From assembly GCA_045810625.1 (NCBI GenBank), contig JBJMVQ010000027.1, positions 1 to 64,000 on the forward strand: DNA of 64,000 nt. The letters are read 5' to 3'. This stretch comes from JACQFZ01 sp045810625 (GTDB taxonomy: Bacteria; Pseudomonadota; Gammaproteobacteria; Acidiferrobacterales; Sulfurifustaceae). The notes beneath the pieces are model-generated. The model did no database searches. It saw only the letters and a program-made list of their open reading frames with translations, and was not told the DNA's origin. Each line of letters begins with the position of its first letter. The stretch's first letter is position 1. The position numbers and the translations under genes are program-made. This document shows, piece by piece, positions 24,830-32,657 of this stretch.

Positions 24830-26956
24830 ATGAAAGCGGTCCCATTACAGGCCCTTCAGTCCGCACCCGTCGAAATTCCATATCAGGACGCATCGCTTGA
24901 TATCTGGGACAAGAAATACCGCCTGAAGACCAAGGGCGGCGAGGTCCTCGATACCGACCTGAATGCCACATATGCCCGGGTCGCGCGCGCCCTTGCGGAC
25001 GTCGAAATGCCTGAAAAGCGAGACCTCTGGTTCCAGCGCTTCCTCTGGGCGCTGCAGAACGGCGCGATTCCGGCCGGCCGTGTTACCTCGAACGCGGGAG
25101 CGCAAGAGCACAAGCCGGCGACGAGCACGATCAACTGCACGGTTTCGTGCACGGTTCCCGATTCGATGGACGGCATTCTCTCGGCCGTGCACGAAGCCGG
25201 GCTCACGCTCAAAGCGGGCTGCGGCATCGGCTACGAGTTCTCTACCCTCCGCCCCAAAGGGGCGTTTGTGAGCGGGGCCGGAGCTTATACCTCCGGTCCC
25301 CTCTCTTTTATGGATATCTTCGACGCCATGTGCTTTACGGTCATGTCGGCTGGCGGCCGGCGCGGCGCGCAGATGGCGACGTTCGATATTTCACACCCCG
25401 ACGTAATGGATTTCATCCGCGCGAAGCGCGAGGACGGACGGCTGCGCCAGTTCAACCTGTCGTGCCTCATCACCGACGAGTTCATGCAGGCGGTCAAAAA
25501 GAACGCGACCTGGGAACTGGTGTTCCCGGCGAGCCAGATGGAGTACGAGGAGAAAGACGCCAAAATCGTCTGGCGCTACTGGCCGCTCAAGTCCTCGAAC
25601 TACATCACCGACGAGCTCGGTCGCGTGGCCTGCCGCGTCTACAAGACGATTCCGGCGCGCCGTCTGTGGGACGTCATCATGGCGTCCACTTACGATTACG
25701 CCGAGCCCGGGTTCATCCTCGTCGATCGTATCAACGAGATGAACAACAATTGGTTCTGCGAGAACATCCGCGCGACCAACCCCTGCGGCGAGCAGCCGCT
25801 GCCGCCGTACGGCTCGTGCCTGCTCGGCTCGGTAAATCTCACCAAATTCGTCGACGACCCATTCACCGACCGCGCCCGGTTCAACTGGGAGCGCTATCGT
25901 GAGGTCGTCGCGATCTTCACGCGCATGCTCGATAACGTCGTCGAGGTCAACGGCCTTCCGCTCGCGCAGCAGCGCCACGAGATCATGCACAAGCGCCGTC
26001 ACGGTATGGGTTTCCTCGGGCTCGGCTCGACGCTCGCGCTGCTCAAAATGAAATACGGGTCACCGGAGTCGCTCGAATTCACCGAGCGCGTTACGCGCGA
26101 GATGGCCGAGGTCGGCTGGGAGACGGGTGTGGAGCTCGCTGAGGAGAAAGGTCCGGCGCCGATCATGAACGAGGAGTTCAGCGTCACCGAGGAGATGCTC
26201 GCGCGGCGTCCGGAGATGCGGCGCGACGGCTACACGGTCGGCGACAAAGTCCCGGGACGCGTGCTGCTCGGAAAATACAGCCGCTACATGCAGCAGTTCG
26301 ACAGCAAGCTGACCGATCGCATCGCCAAAGTCGGCGCACGCTTCACGCATCATACGTCGATCGCACCGACGGGAACGATTTCGCTTTCGCTCGCGAACAA
26401 CGCGAGCAACGGCATCGAGCCGTCGTTTGCGCACAAGTACTCGCGCAACGTTATCCGCGAGGGCCGGAAAACCAAGGAGAAGGTCGACGTTTACTCGTAC
26501 GAGCTGCTGGCTTATCGCACGCTAATCAACGCAAGCGCCGATCCCGACGCGAAGGATCCGAAGAACCGCCTGCCCGACTATTTCACGGCGGCCGACGAGG
26601 TAACGCCCCGTCAGCACGTGGACATCCAGGCGGCGGCCCAGAAATGGGTCGATTCCTCGATATCGAAAACGGCCAACGTACCGACCGATTTTGCCTACGA
26701 GGACTTCAAAGACATATATATGTACGCCTACGAGAAGGGGCTGAAAGGCTGCACCACTTTCCGATTCAATCCCGAGGCGTTCCAAGGCGTACTGGTGAAG
26801 GAAAAGGACCTCGAGAACACGACGTATCGCTTCACGCTGGCGAACGGCCAGGTCGTTGAGGTCAAAGGTAACGAGGAGATCGAGTACGACGGCGAGATGC
26901 ACTCCGCCGCCAACCTCTACGATGCCTTGAAGGAAGGCTACTACGGACGCTTCTAA
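24830..26956 (+). CDS. nrdJa: class II (adenosylcobalamin-dependent) ribonucleotide reductase, large part
   Basis: A 708-residue catalytic chain that reduces ribonucleotides to deoxyribonucleotides with B12 as radical source. It has the 10-stranded-barrel finger loop NPCGEQPLPP (317-326, active-site Cys319 and Glu321). GSCLLGSVNL, a TSTINCTVS strand with the redox cysteine near 103, and ASNGIEPSFA near the C-terminus are also visible. The class I radical-transfer tyrosines and a nrdB gene are absent. The protein stops before the C-terminal cysteine tail, which the next gene supplies. GGAGGA ribosome-binding site. Behind three NrdR-like boxes, so probably repressed by NrdR. Confidence 0.93.
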   Translation: MKAVPLQALQSAPVEIPYQDASLDIWDKKYRLKTKGGEVLDTDLNATYARVARALADVEMPEKRDLWFQRFLWALQNGAIPAGRVTSNAGAQEHKPATSTINCTVSCTVPDSMDGILSAVHEAGLTLKAGCGIGYEFSTLRPKGAFVSGAGAYTSGPLSFMDIFDAMCFTVMSAGGRRGAQMATFDISHPDVMDFIRAKREDGRLRQFNLSCLITDEFMQAVKKNATWELVFPASQMEYEEKDAKIVWRYWPLKSSNYITDELGRVACRVYKTIPARRLWDVIMASTYDYAEPGFILVDRINEMNNNWFCENIRATNPCGEQPLPPYGSCLLGSVNLTKFVDDPFTDRARFNWERYREVVAIFTRMLDNVVEVNGLPLAQQRHEIMHKRRHGMGFLGLGSTLALLKMKYGSPESLEFTERVTREMAEVGWETGVELAEEKGPAPIMNEEFSVTEEMLARRPEMRRDGYTVGDKVPGRVLLGKYSRYMQQFDSKLTDRIAKVGARFTHHTSIAPTGTISLSLANNASNGIEPSFAHKYSRNVIREGRKTKEKVDVYSYELLAYRTLINASADPDAKDPKNRLPDYFTAADEVTPRQHVDIQAAAQKWVDSSISKTANVPTDFAYEDFKDIYMYAYEKGLKGCTTFRFNPEAFQGVLVKEKDLENTTYRFTLANGQVVEVKGNEEIEYDGEMHSAANLYDALKEGYYGRF

Positions 26957-26985
26957 GTCGCGGCCACCGCGACAGGAGATACGCG

Positions 26986-27657
26986 ATGACGATTAAAATC
27001 AACGACAAGATTACCGGGTACGAAGTCGTGAAGAACGACGAAGCGAAATCGGCGGAAAGCAACGTCGTGCAAATGCACGAGAAGCTCGAGCGCCCGGACT
27101 TGCTCGCGGGATCGACCTACAAGATCAAGACACCGCTCACCGAGCACGCGCTCTACGTCACCATCAACGACATCGTGCTGAATCCCGGCACGCCGCACGA
27201 GCGCCGCCGTCCGTTCGAGATCTTCATCAACTCGAAGAACATGGACCACTTCCAATGGGTGGTCGCGCTAACCCGCGTGATTTCGGCGGTCTTCCGCAAA
27301 GGCGGCGACGTCACGTTTCTGGTCGAAGAGCTGCACTCCGTCTTCGATCCGCGCGGCGGCTACTTCAAAAAGGGTCGCTATACCCCGTCGATCGTCGCCG
27401 AGATCGGCGACGTCATCGAACGTCATTTGAAAATGATCGGACTGATGCCTGCCGATCCGATCGATGAGCATCGCCAACAGTTCATCGCCGAGAAACGTGC
27501 CGAGGTCGCCCGCCGCACAGGCGCGGAGACCGAGGCGGATGCAAACGGCGACTTCCCTCCTGACGCTCGCGTCTGCACCAAGTGTTCGACCAAAGCGGTC
27601 GTCCTCATGGACGGCTGCGTCACGTGCCTCAACTGCGGCGACTCGAAGTGCGGATGA
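26986..27657 (+). CDS. nrdJb: class II ribonucleotide reductase, C-terminal part
   Basis: A 223-residue protein matching the separately encoded C-terminal portion of class II reductase, as in Pseudomonas aeruginosa nrdJb. The TSCPD-like core (KIKTPLTEHALYVTINDIV, then RRPFEIFINSKNMDH) is followed by VEELHSVFDPRGGYFKKG. It ends in a six-cysteine tail (C197, C200, C211, C214, C217, C222) that probably re-reduces the active-site disulfide and may bind zinc. It starts 29 bases after nrdJa with a CAGGAG site, so the two form an operon. Confidence 0.92.
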   Translation: MTIKINDKITGYEVVKNDEAKSAESNVVQMHEKLERPDLLAGSTYKIKTPLTEHALYVTINDIVLNPGTPHERRRPFEIFINSKNMDHFQWVVALTRVISAVFRKGGDVTFLVEELHSVFDPRGGYFKKGRYTPSIVAEIGDVIERHLKMIGLMPADPIDEHRQQFIAEKRAEVARRTGAETEADANGDFPPDARVCTKCSTKAVVLMDGCVTCLNCGDSKCG

Positions 27658-27670
27658 AATTTTTTCGCGA

Positions 27671-27748
27671 CGATGCATACGCGTGATCGCGTGTGCATCG
27701 CTCGTTGCTCACCTCGCTCTCTTCAAAAAGAGTTTGCAATTTTTTTTT
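27671..27748 (+). terminator. double hairpin downstream of nrdJab
   Basis: A 13-bp stem with one G-U pair (CGATGCATACGCG and CGCGTGTGCATCG around TGAT, 27671-27700) is followed by a CTCTT/AAGAG hairpin (27719-27732), then TTTGCAAT and eight Ts. The second element has the layout of an intrinsic terminator; the first may strengthen it. Confidence 0.65.
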
Positions 27749-27763
27749 CCTTGCATTAATGTC

Positions 27764-28086
27764 TTGACACATCAGCGACATCTGCTAAAGATGGATTGAC
27801 TTAACGGCAGGGAGCGCCGGCCGTCGAGAAGCAAGCGAGAGCAGTCAGGAGAGGTCGCCTGCATCGATGACGGAGCAAAAACAACACGAGGCAAACGCAG
27901 AATTTGGATCGATCGCGAAGTACAACAACCGACAACCACCGCGCCCGTTACCGTAGCCTTATCGAGCGCGGCACCACTGCTATTACCCGGCGGCAGTTAG
28001 AAAGCTCGATGGAGCCCAGCTTCCGCATCTCGTGCCTCCCAACCGTTACTGAATGCCATGGAAAGACAGCAATTGGCTGTCTTTTT
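27764..28086 (+). ncRNA. candidate non-coding RNA or leader with its own promoter and terminator
   Basis: TTGACA at 27764, right after the nrdJb terminator, is followed after 16 bases by an extended -10-like TGCTAAAGA. A perfect intrinsic terminator ends the interval at 28062-28086. The roughly 290-nt transcript would have no convincing reading frame; the only long plus-strand frame starts at a TTG without a ribosome-binding site. No known RNA family could be recognised. It could be a small RNA or an attenuated leader for the tiny lysine-rich gene beyond. Confidence 0.4.
28062..28086 (+). terminator. rho-independent terminator
   Basis: AAGACAGC (28063-28070) and GCTGTCTT (28076-28083) form a perfect 8-bp stem with an AATTG loop, continuing into a T-run. 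The plus-strand tail is the better one. No protein gene ends here, which implies a non-coding or leader transcript upstream. Confidence 0.8.
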
Positions 28087-28104
28087 AGCGCCACGGGCAG
28101 TAAC

Positions 28105-28125
28105 CGCAAGGGCAACGTCCTTGCG
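28105..28125 (+). promoter_or_regulatory. hairpin in the leader of the lysine-rich peptide gene
   Basis: CGCAAGG (28105-28111) and CCTTGCG (28119-28125) form a perfect 7-bp stem with a 7-base loop, 34 bases before the peptide start codon. No T-run follows, so it is a leader structure rather than a terminator. Confidence 0.5.
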
Positions 28126-28158
28126 TAATCCCTAAACCACAACCCAAAGGAGCTCATC

Positions 28159-28212
28159 ATGGCTGCCAAGAAAAGAGCCAAGAAGAAAAAAGCTGCGAAG
28201 AAGAAGAAATAA
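28159..28212 (+). CDS. 17-residue lysine/alanine-rich basic peptide
   Basis: ATG to TAA encodes MAAKKRAKKKKAAKKKK: eleven lysines, one arginine, four alanines after Met. A near-consensus AAAGGAG lies seven bases before the ATG, one of the best ribosome-binding sites in the window, which argues for real translation. Too short for standard gene finders. The composition resembles the lysine/alanine tails of bacterial histone-H1-like proteins, so nucleic-acid binding is the obvious guess but is inference. An intrinsic terminator 70 bases upstream and a small hairpin at 28105 precede it. It could also be a remnant of a longer histone-like gene. Confidence 0.55.
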   Translation: MAAKKRAKKKKAAKKKK

Positions 28213-28499
28213 CTCGCGAGGCGGAAGACATCTGAAGGACTGCCGGGAGGGTGTGCGGGAAACCGCCGCCGTTCTAAGCCTGCGAAGTAAGGTTGCAGTC
28301 GTGTCGGATGACTGGATCCGCCTCACGGCAAATGAGCCGGTGGCATCGCCCCTCTCCACAGTCGGCGCGGTGCTACCGGTTTTTTATCACCCTGAACTCC
28401 AACCCTTTTCGCCGGCGTCGGCGGCGGAACCCGCACCTCTAATTGTCGCCGCTGTAGCGCGCGGTACCTAGCAGAATATTAAGTCTTTGACTTACAAAG
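28213..28499. other. intergenic region, no gene seen
   Basis: About 285 bases between the tiny peptide gene and murU. It contains a weak hairpin CGGT-GCT-ACCG followed by GTTTTTTATC (about 28370-28389) that could end the peptide transcript, and a low-GC stretch near 28476-28500. No credible reading frame. Confidence 0.5.
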
Positions 28500-28526
28500 A
28501 TATTAGGTCGGAGACCGACCTAATAT
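28500..28526 (-). terminator. perfect inverted repeat over the murU stop codon
   Basis: ATATTAGGTCGG and CCGACCTAATAT form a perfect 12-bp stem with a three-base loop, covering the last codons and stop of murU. On the minus strand CTTTG follows, a poor U-tract, so termination is possible but not certain. Confidence 0.55.
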
Positions 28527-29171
28527 TAGAGCATCCGCGTCACGCAGCCGTTGCGGCGTTCCGATATCGAACCAGCAACCCGCGTAGCGCTCGCCGGTTA
28601 CTTGTCCACGCTCCATGGAACGCCGGAGCAACGGCGCCAACGGAAAGCGGCCGGGAGTACAGCCATCGAACAACGTGGCCCGGTAGACCCCGATACCCGC
28701 AAAGGTCAATCGATCGGCGCCGTCCGCATGCACATAGCTGCCATCGAACGTGAAATCGCCCTGCGGATGGTGCTTCGGGTTATCAACCAGCACGAGATGC
28801 GCGACGCCGGGCGGCGGCCTGCGCAATTGCGCGAACGGATAGTCCGTCCACACGTCTCCGTTGACGACCAGGAACGCGTCGCCCAGAAGGTGTAAGGCGC
28901 GATATATCCCACCGCCCGTCTCCAGCGCCTCCGGCTCCGGCGAATAGCGAATACGGACTCCGAAACGCGAACCGTCGCCGAGCGCGGTCTCGATCATGTG
29001 CCCCAAATGGGCATGGTTGATGACCAAATCCTCGAAGCCGTTGCGCCGTAGTGCAAGTATCAAGTGCTCGATCAACGGCCTGCCACCGATGGGCAAGAGC
29101 GGTTTGGGGAGGCGGTCAGTCAACGGACGCATCCGCTCGCCGCGCCCTGCCGCCAGGATCATCGCTTTCAT
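28503..29171 (-). CDS. murU: N-acetylmuramate-1-phosphate uridylyltransferase (MurU)
   Basis: A 222-residue sugar-nucleotide pyrophosphorylase. The N-terminal AMILAAGRGERMRPLTDRLPKPLLPIGG is the nucleotide-binding G-x-G-x-R and P-K-P signature. VVNGDVWTDYP carries the metal Asp and CWFDIGTPQRL the C-terminal motif. Pairing with the kinase gene upstream (29168, four-base overlap) matches the Pseudomonas AmgK-MurU salvage route, which turns recycled MurNAc into UDP-MurNAc and bypasses de novo synthesis. The start ATG at 29171 fits family length. Confidence 0.9.
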   Translation of the reverse strand: MKAMILAAGRGERMRPLTDRLPKPLLPIGGRPLIEHLILALRRNGFEDLVINHAHLGHMIETALGDGSRFGVRIRYSPEPEALETGGGIYRALHLLGDAFLVVNGDVWTDYPFAQLRRPPPGVAHLVLVDNPKHHPQGDFTFDGSYVHADGADRLTFAGIGVYRATLFDGCTPGRFPLAPLLRRSMERGQVTGERYAGCWFDIGTPQRLRDADALILGRSPT

Positions 29172-30166
29172 TGCGCAGCGGACCTGTCTGCCGGCCCGAT
29201 TTCGCCGAGCAGCGCGTGGAGGTCACGCAACTCCGGATAGCGCGCGGTCACATCGAGCACGTACCCCAACGTCCGGGGGATGTCCTTGAGATATCCGGGC
29301 TTACCGTCGCGGTGATTGAGCCGCGCGAAGATACCGCTGGCCTTCAGGTGTCGTTGCACGCCCATCCAGTCGAACCAGCGCAAGAAGCGATTCGGATCGT
29401 CGCCCACCTCGACGCCGGCACGGCGTGCGTGCAGATAGTACGCACGTACCCATCCTTCGACCCGTTCCCGGCCCCAAGCAACATAGCAATCCCGCAACAG
29501 CGAAACGAGGTCGTATGTAACGGGTCCATAAACCGCGTCCTGAAAGTCGAGAATCCCCGGATTGTTCTCCGGCGTTACCATCAGGTTGCGTGAGTGGTAG
29601 TCGCGATGTACCGCGACGCGGGGTTGCTCGAGCGCCGCAGCCGTTAGACGATCATACGCCGCGTCGAGCACGGCGTGCCGGCGTGCGTCGAGCGCAATAG
29701 CGCGATGCCGCTGTAGGTACCACTCGCGAAATAACTCCATTTCGCGGCGCAGTAGCTGATCATCGTATGGCGGGAGCCAGGTGAGCGTGCGGCTACCGCT
29801 TTGCAGCCGCACCAGGGCCGCCATCGCATCCCCGTAGAGACGCTCGACGCTCGATTCATCGAGCGCTGCCAGATACAGGCGCTCCCCCAGATCGCCGAGC
29901 AGGAGGAATCCGCGCTCGAGATCTTGCGCGAGGATTGCCGGCACATTGAGGTCGAGCGCCCGGAACGCACGCGCGATACGTATGAATGGGCCACAGTCTT
30001 CCTTGTCGGGCGGTGCGTCCATCACGATGAAGCTTTGCGCGGCGGTACGAACGCGAAAATACCGACGAAAACTCGCATCCGCCGACGCCGGTGATACCGT
30101 GCAGTGCGGATCGTTGAGCAGGCGCGCCGCCCACTCGGACAACGCAGCCAATCGTTGATCGGGCAT
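29168..30166 (-). CDS. amgK: N-acetylmuramate/N-acetylglucosamine anomeric kinase (AmgK)
   Basis: A 332-residue phosphotransferase of the APH fold. The catalytic loop VAVHRDYHSRNLMV (HxDxxxxN) and metal motif GILDFQDAVYGPVTYDL are intact. N-terminal segments SFRRYFRV and FIVMDAPPDKEDC are characteristic of the AmgK group rather than aminoglycoside-resistance enzymes. It phosphorylates the anomeric hydroxyl of MurNAc or GlcNAc in the cell-wall recycling pathway. It overlaps murU by four bases and is divergent from lptD, the same neighbourhood seen in pseudomonads. Confidence 0.9.
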   Translation of the reverse strand: MPDQRLAALSEWAARLLNDPHCTVSPASADASFRRYFRVRTAAQSFIVMDAPPDKEDCGPFIRIARAFRALDLNVPAILAQDLERGFLLLGDLGERLYLAALDESSVERLYGDAMAALVRLQSGSRTLTWLPPYDDQLLRREMELFREWYLQRHRAIALDARRHAVLDAAYDRLTAAALEQPRVAVHRDYHSRNLMVTPENNPGILDFQDAVYGPVTYDLVSLLRDCYVAWGRERVEGWVRAYYLHARRAGVEVGDDPNRFLRWFDWMGVQRHLKASGIFARLNHRDGKPGYLKDIPRTLGYVLDVTARYPELRDLHALLGEIGPADRSAAQ

Positions 30167-30288
30167 GGTCTCTTTTCTAGAGGAACCTTCTGTTCGTTAC
30201 TTCCCTTTTATCGCCGACGACCGCTCAAGGCGTCGCCGAACAACTCACCTTGCTGGAGGGCGCATTGTATGCAAAGTTATCGAAAAAC

Positions 30289-32586
30289 ATGCAAACCATG
30301 CTTCCTTCTCGCGCCATCGCGTCCTGTGTCGGCTGGCTTTTCGTTTGCATGCTCGCCATGTCGCGCCTCGCGCAAGCAGCCGAGGCTCCCGGGGATGAGT
30401 GCCCCGTCAGCCAGCCGATTACCGCGCCGATCAAGCCGCGGGTACGGCCGCCGCGGCCCTCGGCGCCCGGACCCGCGTTCGTACATGCCGACAGCATACA
30501 ATCCGTCGACAGCGATGTTATCGAACTGAAGGGCAAGGCGGACGCGACGCGCGACGGAGAGCGCATCGACGCCGACTATCTGCGCTACAACCGTGCGACC
30601 GGGCAGGTCGATGCGACAGGTAACGTAACGCTCTCCCAGCCCGACGGCGCGCAGTTTCGGGTAGGCGAAGCGCATCTCGACCTGGACACGCACGTCGGCT
30701 TCGCCGACGCCGGCACTTACAAGCTTCCTGAAAGACAAGGTCGGGGCGAAATGAGCCGGATCGACTTTCTCGACGCCGACCACACCCGCATTTCCGAGAT
30801 GCGCTATACGACGTGTCCGCTCGGGCACGACGACTGGGCATTGCGCGCGCGTCAGCTCGATCTCGACACGGCGAAGAACGTCGGCGTCGCTCGCAACGCG
30901 ACCCTCGATCTCTTCGGCTTGCCGGTGCTTTACATGCCCTATTTCCGCTTTCCGCTCGGTCAGGAGCGTGAAAGCGGTTTCCTCGTGCCGCAGTTCGGGT
31001 ACGGCAGCACGCTCGGCACCGTCGTCGCGACGCCGTACTACCTCAACCTAGCGCCGAACTACGACGCCACGCTGACACCGCGCATCATGACCGAGCGCGG
31101 CGTGCAGCTGCAGAGCGAGTTTCGCTATCTCGGTCGCGGCTTCGAGGGCAGACTCGAGGCGGAGTACCTGCCGAACGACAAAGTTACCGACGACAGCCGC
31201 GCCGCCGGTGCGCTGATCCACCGCCAGAGGTTCAATCCGTACTGGAGCGCCGCGGTCGATCTACGCGGCGTGTCCGACAAGAATTATCTGAGCGACTTCG
31301 GCGATCGCCTGAACGTCACGAGCCAAAGCTTCCTGCCGCAAAATGCCCAGATCGACTACCGCGGGACGAACTGGACATTCAGCGCGCGGGCGTCGGATTA
31401 CCAAACCGTGGATCCGACCATCGATCCGCTCACTCGCCCGTACGCGCGACTGCCGCAGCTGACGCTCGCGGGCGGATCCGGCCCGACAGCGTCCGGGCCG
31501 CAGTATCGCTTCGACAGCGAGCTCGTCAACTTCCAACGCGATATCGGCGTCACCGGTCTTCGCTCGAATCTGAATCCGTCGATGCGCTTTCCGCTCACGC
31601 CTGTTTACGGCTTTCTCACGCCCGAGGTCGGCGTCCACAACATCGCGTATCGCCTCGACGACGCGCCCGAATCGAACCCCTCGGTAACCGCTCCGTACGC
31701 GAGCCTCGACAGCGGACTCTTCTTCGAGCGTGAAGTACACCTCGGCGGATCGGCGTTCGACCAGACGCTCGAGCCGCGGCTCTACTACCTCTACGTGCCG
31801 CACCGGCCGCAGGACGATCTGCCGAACTTCGACACATCGATTCCCGATTTCACGTTCGCCAACCTGTTCCGCAACAACCGCTTCGTCGGCGGGGACCGCA
31901 TCGGCGACGCAAACCAGCTCACGGTCGCGCTCACGTCGCGCCTGTTCGATCAATCGAACGGCGCAGAACGGCTGCGCACGAGCATCGGGCGGATCCACTA
32001 CTTCGACGACCGCCGCGTGAATCTGCCGCCGGGAACGGTGACGAACGCCGGCTCCGACATCGCCGCCGAGGCGGTCGCGTGGATCGTGCGAAGTTGGCAC
32101 GCCCGCGCTGCCGTGCAGTGGTCCCCCGATGACGACCACTCCACACGCAGCAATTTCTACGTGCAATATCAGCCCGCCGTCGACCGGATCTTGAATGTCG
32201 GCTATCGTCTCGCGCGCGATCTGCCCGATCCCGTGCTGGGAACGACGGGCGTGCGGCAGGTGGACGTCTCCACCGAATGGCCGCTGGTTGGCCCGTGGAC
32301 GCTGCGCGCACGGTCGCTTTACTCGCTGCGCGACAACGAGAACGTGGAAAGCTACGTGGGCGCGCAATACAACAGCTGCTGCTGGGTGTTCCGTGTTTTC
32401 GCCGCCCGGCGCCTGGTGCAAACCACGGTCAACGGCATCGCGGGCACGGAGCAGCGTGGTGGGATATCGATCGAGTTCGAATTGAAGGGCTTAGGCAACT
32501 CGCACAGCGCGTTCGAAAGCCCCTTGCGGCAGAGTTTGTTCAGCTTTCCGACGACCGAACCGACACCGGTGCCACCGTCGCCGTGA
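30289..32586 (+). CDS. lptD: LPS-assembly outer-membrane protein LptD
   Basis: Predicted 765-residue outer-membrane barrel that inserts lipopolysaccharide into the outer leaflet. A signal peptide ends at RLAQA. The periplasmic OstA jellyroll comes next (VIELKGKADATRDGERIDADYLRYN, then LDLDTHVGFADAGTYKL), followed by the long barrel (about 240-740) with TRINAL-like aromatic strands and VQYQPAVDRILNVGYR. Cysteines at about 35, 170 and the pair CC near 700 fit the conserved LptD disulfides. Starts: ATG 30289, ATG 30298, or a TTG at 30265 behind GGAGGG. It is followed by surA. Confidence 0.93.
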   Translation: MQTMLPSRAIASCVGWLFVCMLAMSRLAQAAEAPGDECPVSQPITAPIKPRVRPPRPSAPGPAFVHADSIQSVDSDVIELKGKADATRDGERIDADYLRYNRATGQVDATGNVTLSQPDGAQFRVGEAHLDLDTHVGFADAGTYKLPERQGRGEMSRIDFLDADHTRISEMRYTTCPLGHDDWALRARQLDLDTAKNVGVARNATLDLFGLPVLYMPYFRFPLGQERESGFLVPQFGYGSTLGTVVATPYYLNLAPNYDATLTPRIMTERGVQLQSEFRYLGRGFEGRLEAEYLPNDKVTDDSRAAGALIHRQRFNPYWSAAVDLRGVSDKNYLSDFGDRLNVTSQSFLPQNAQIDYRGTNWTFSARASDYQTVDPTIDPLTRPYARLPQLTLAGGSGPTASGPQYRFDSELVNFQRDIGVTGLRSNLNPSMRFPLTPVYGFLTPEVGVHNIAYRLDDAPESNPSVTAPYASLDSGLFFEREVHLGGSAFDQTLEPRLYYLYVPHRPQDDLPNFDTSIPDFTFANLFRNNRFVGGDRIGDANQLTVALTSRLFDQSNGAERLRTSIGRIHYFDDRRVNLPPGTVTNAGSDIAAEAVAWIVRSWHARAAVQWSPDDDHSTRSNFYVQYQPAVDRILNVGYRLARDLPDPVLGTTGVRQVDVSTEWPLVGPWTLRARSLYSLRDNENVESYVGAQYNSCCWVFRVFAARRLVQTTVNGIAGTEQRGGISIEFELKGLGNSHSAFESPLRQSLFSFPTTEPTPVPPSP

Positions 32587-32657
32587 GGCTCTCGGCTCCG
32601 ATCAGCGCGCGCCGTATGATACCCTCCCGCGTCTTTTCGAAGGTCGGGAATTCACCG

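Noticed and set aside
27798..28086. CsrB/RsmZ-type sponge RNA
   Set aside because: Several GGA triplets are present but not clearly more than expected at this base composition, and they are not obviously in hairpin loops.
27904..28128. 74-codon frame between nrdJb and the tiny peptide gene
   Set aside because: TTG start without a ribosome-binding site, spans an intrinsic terminator, no similarity recognised.
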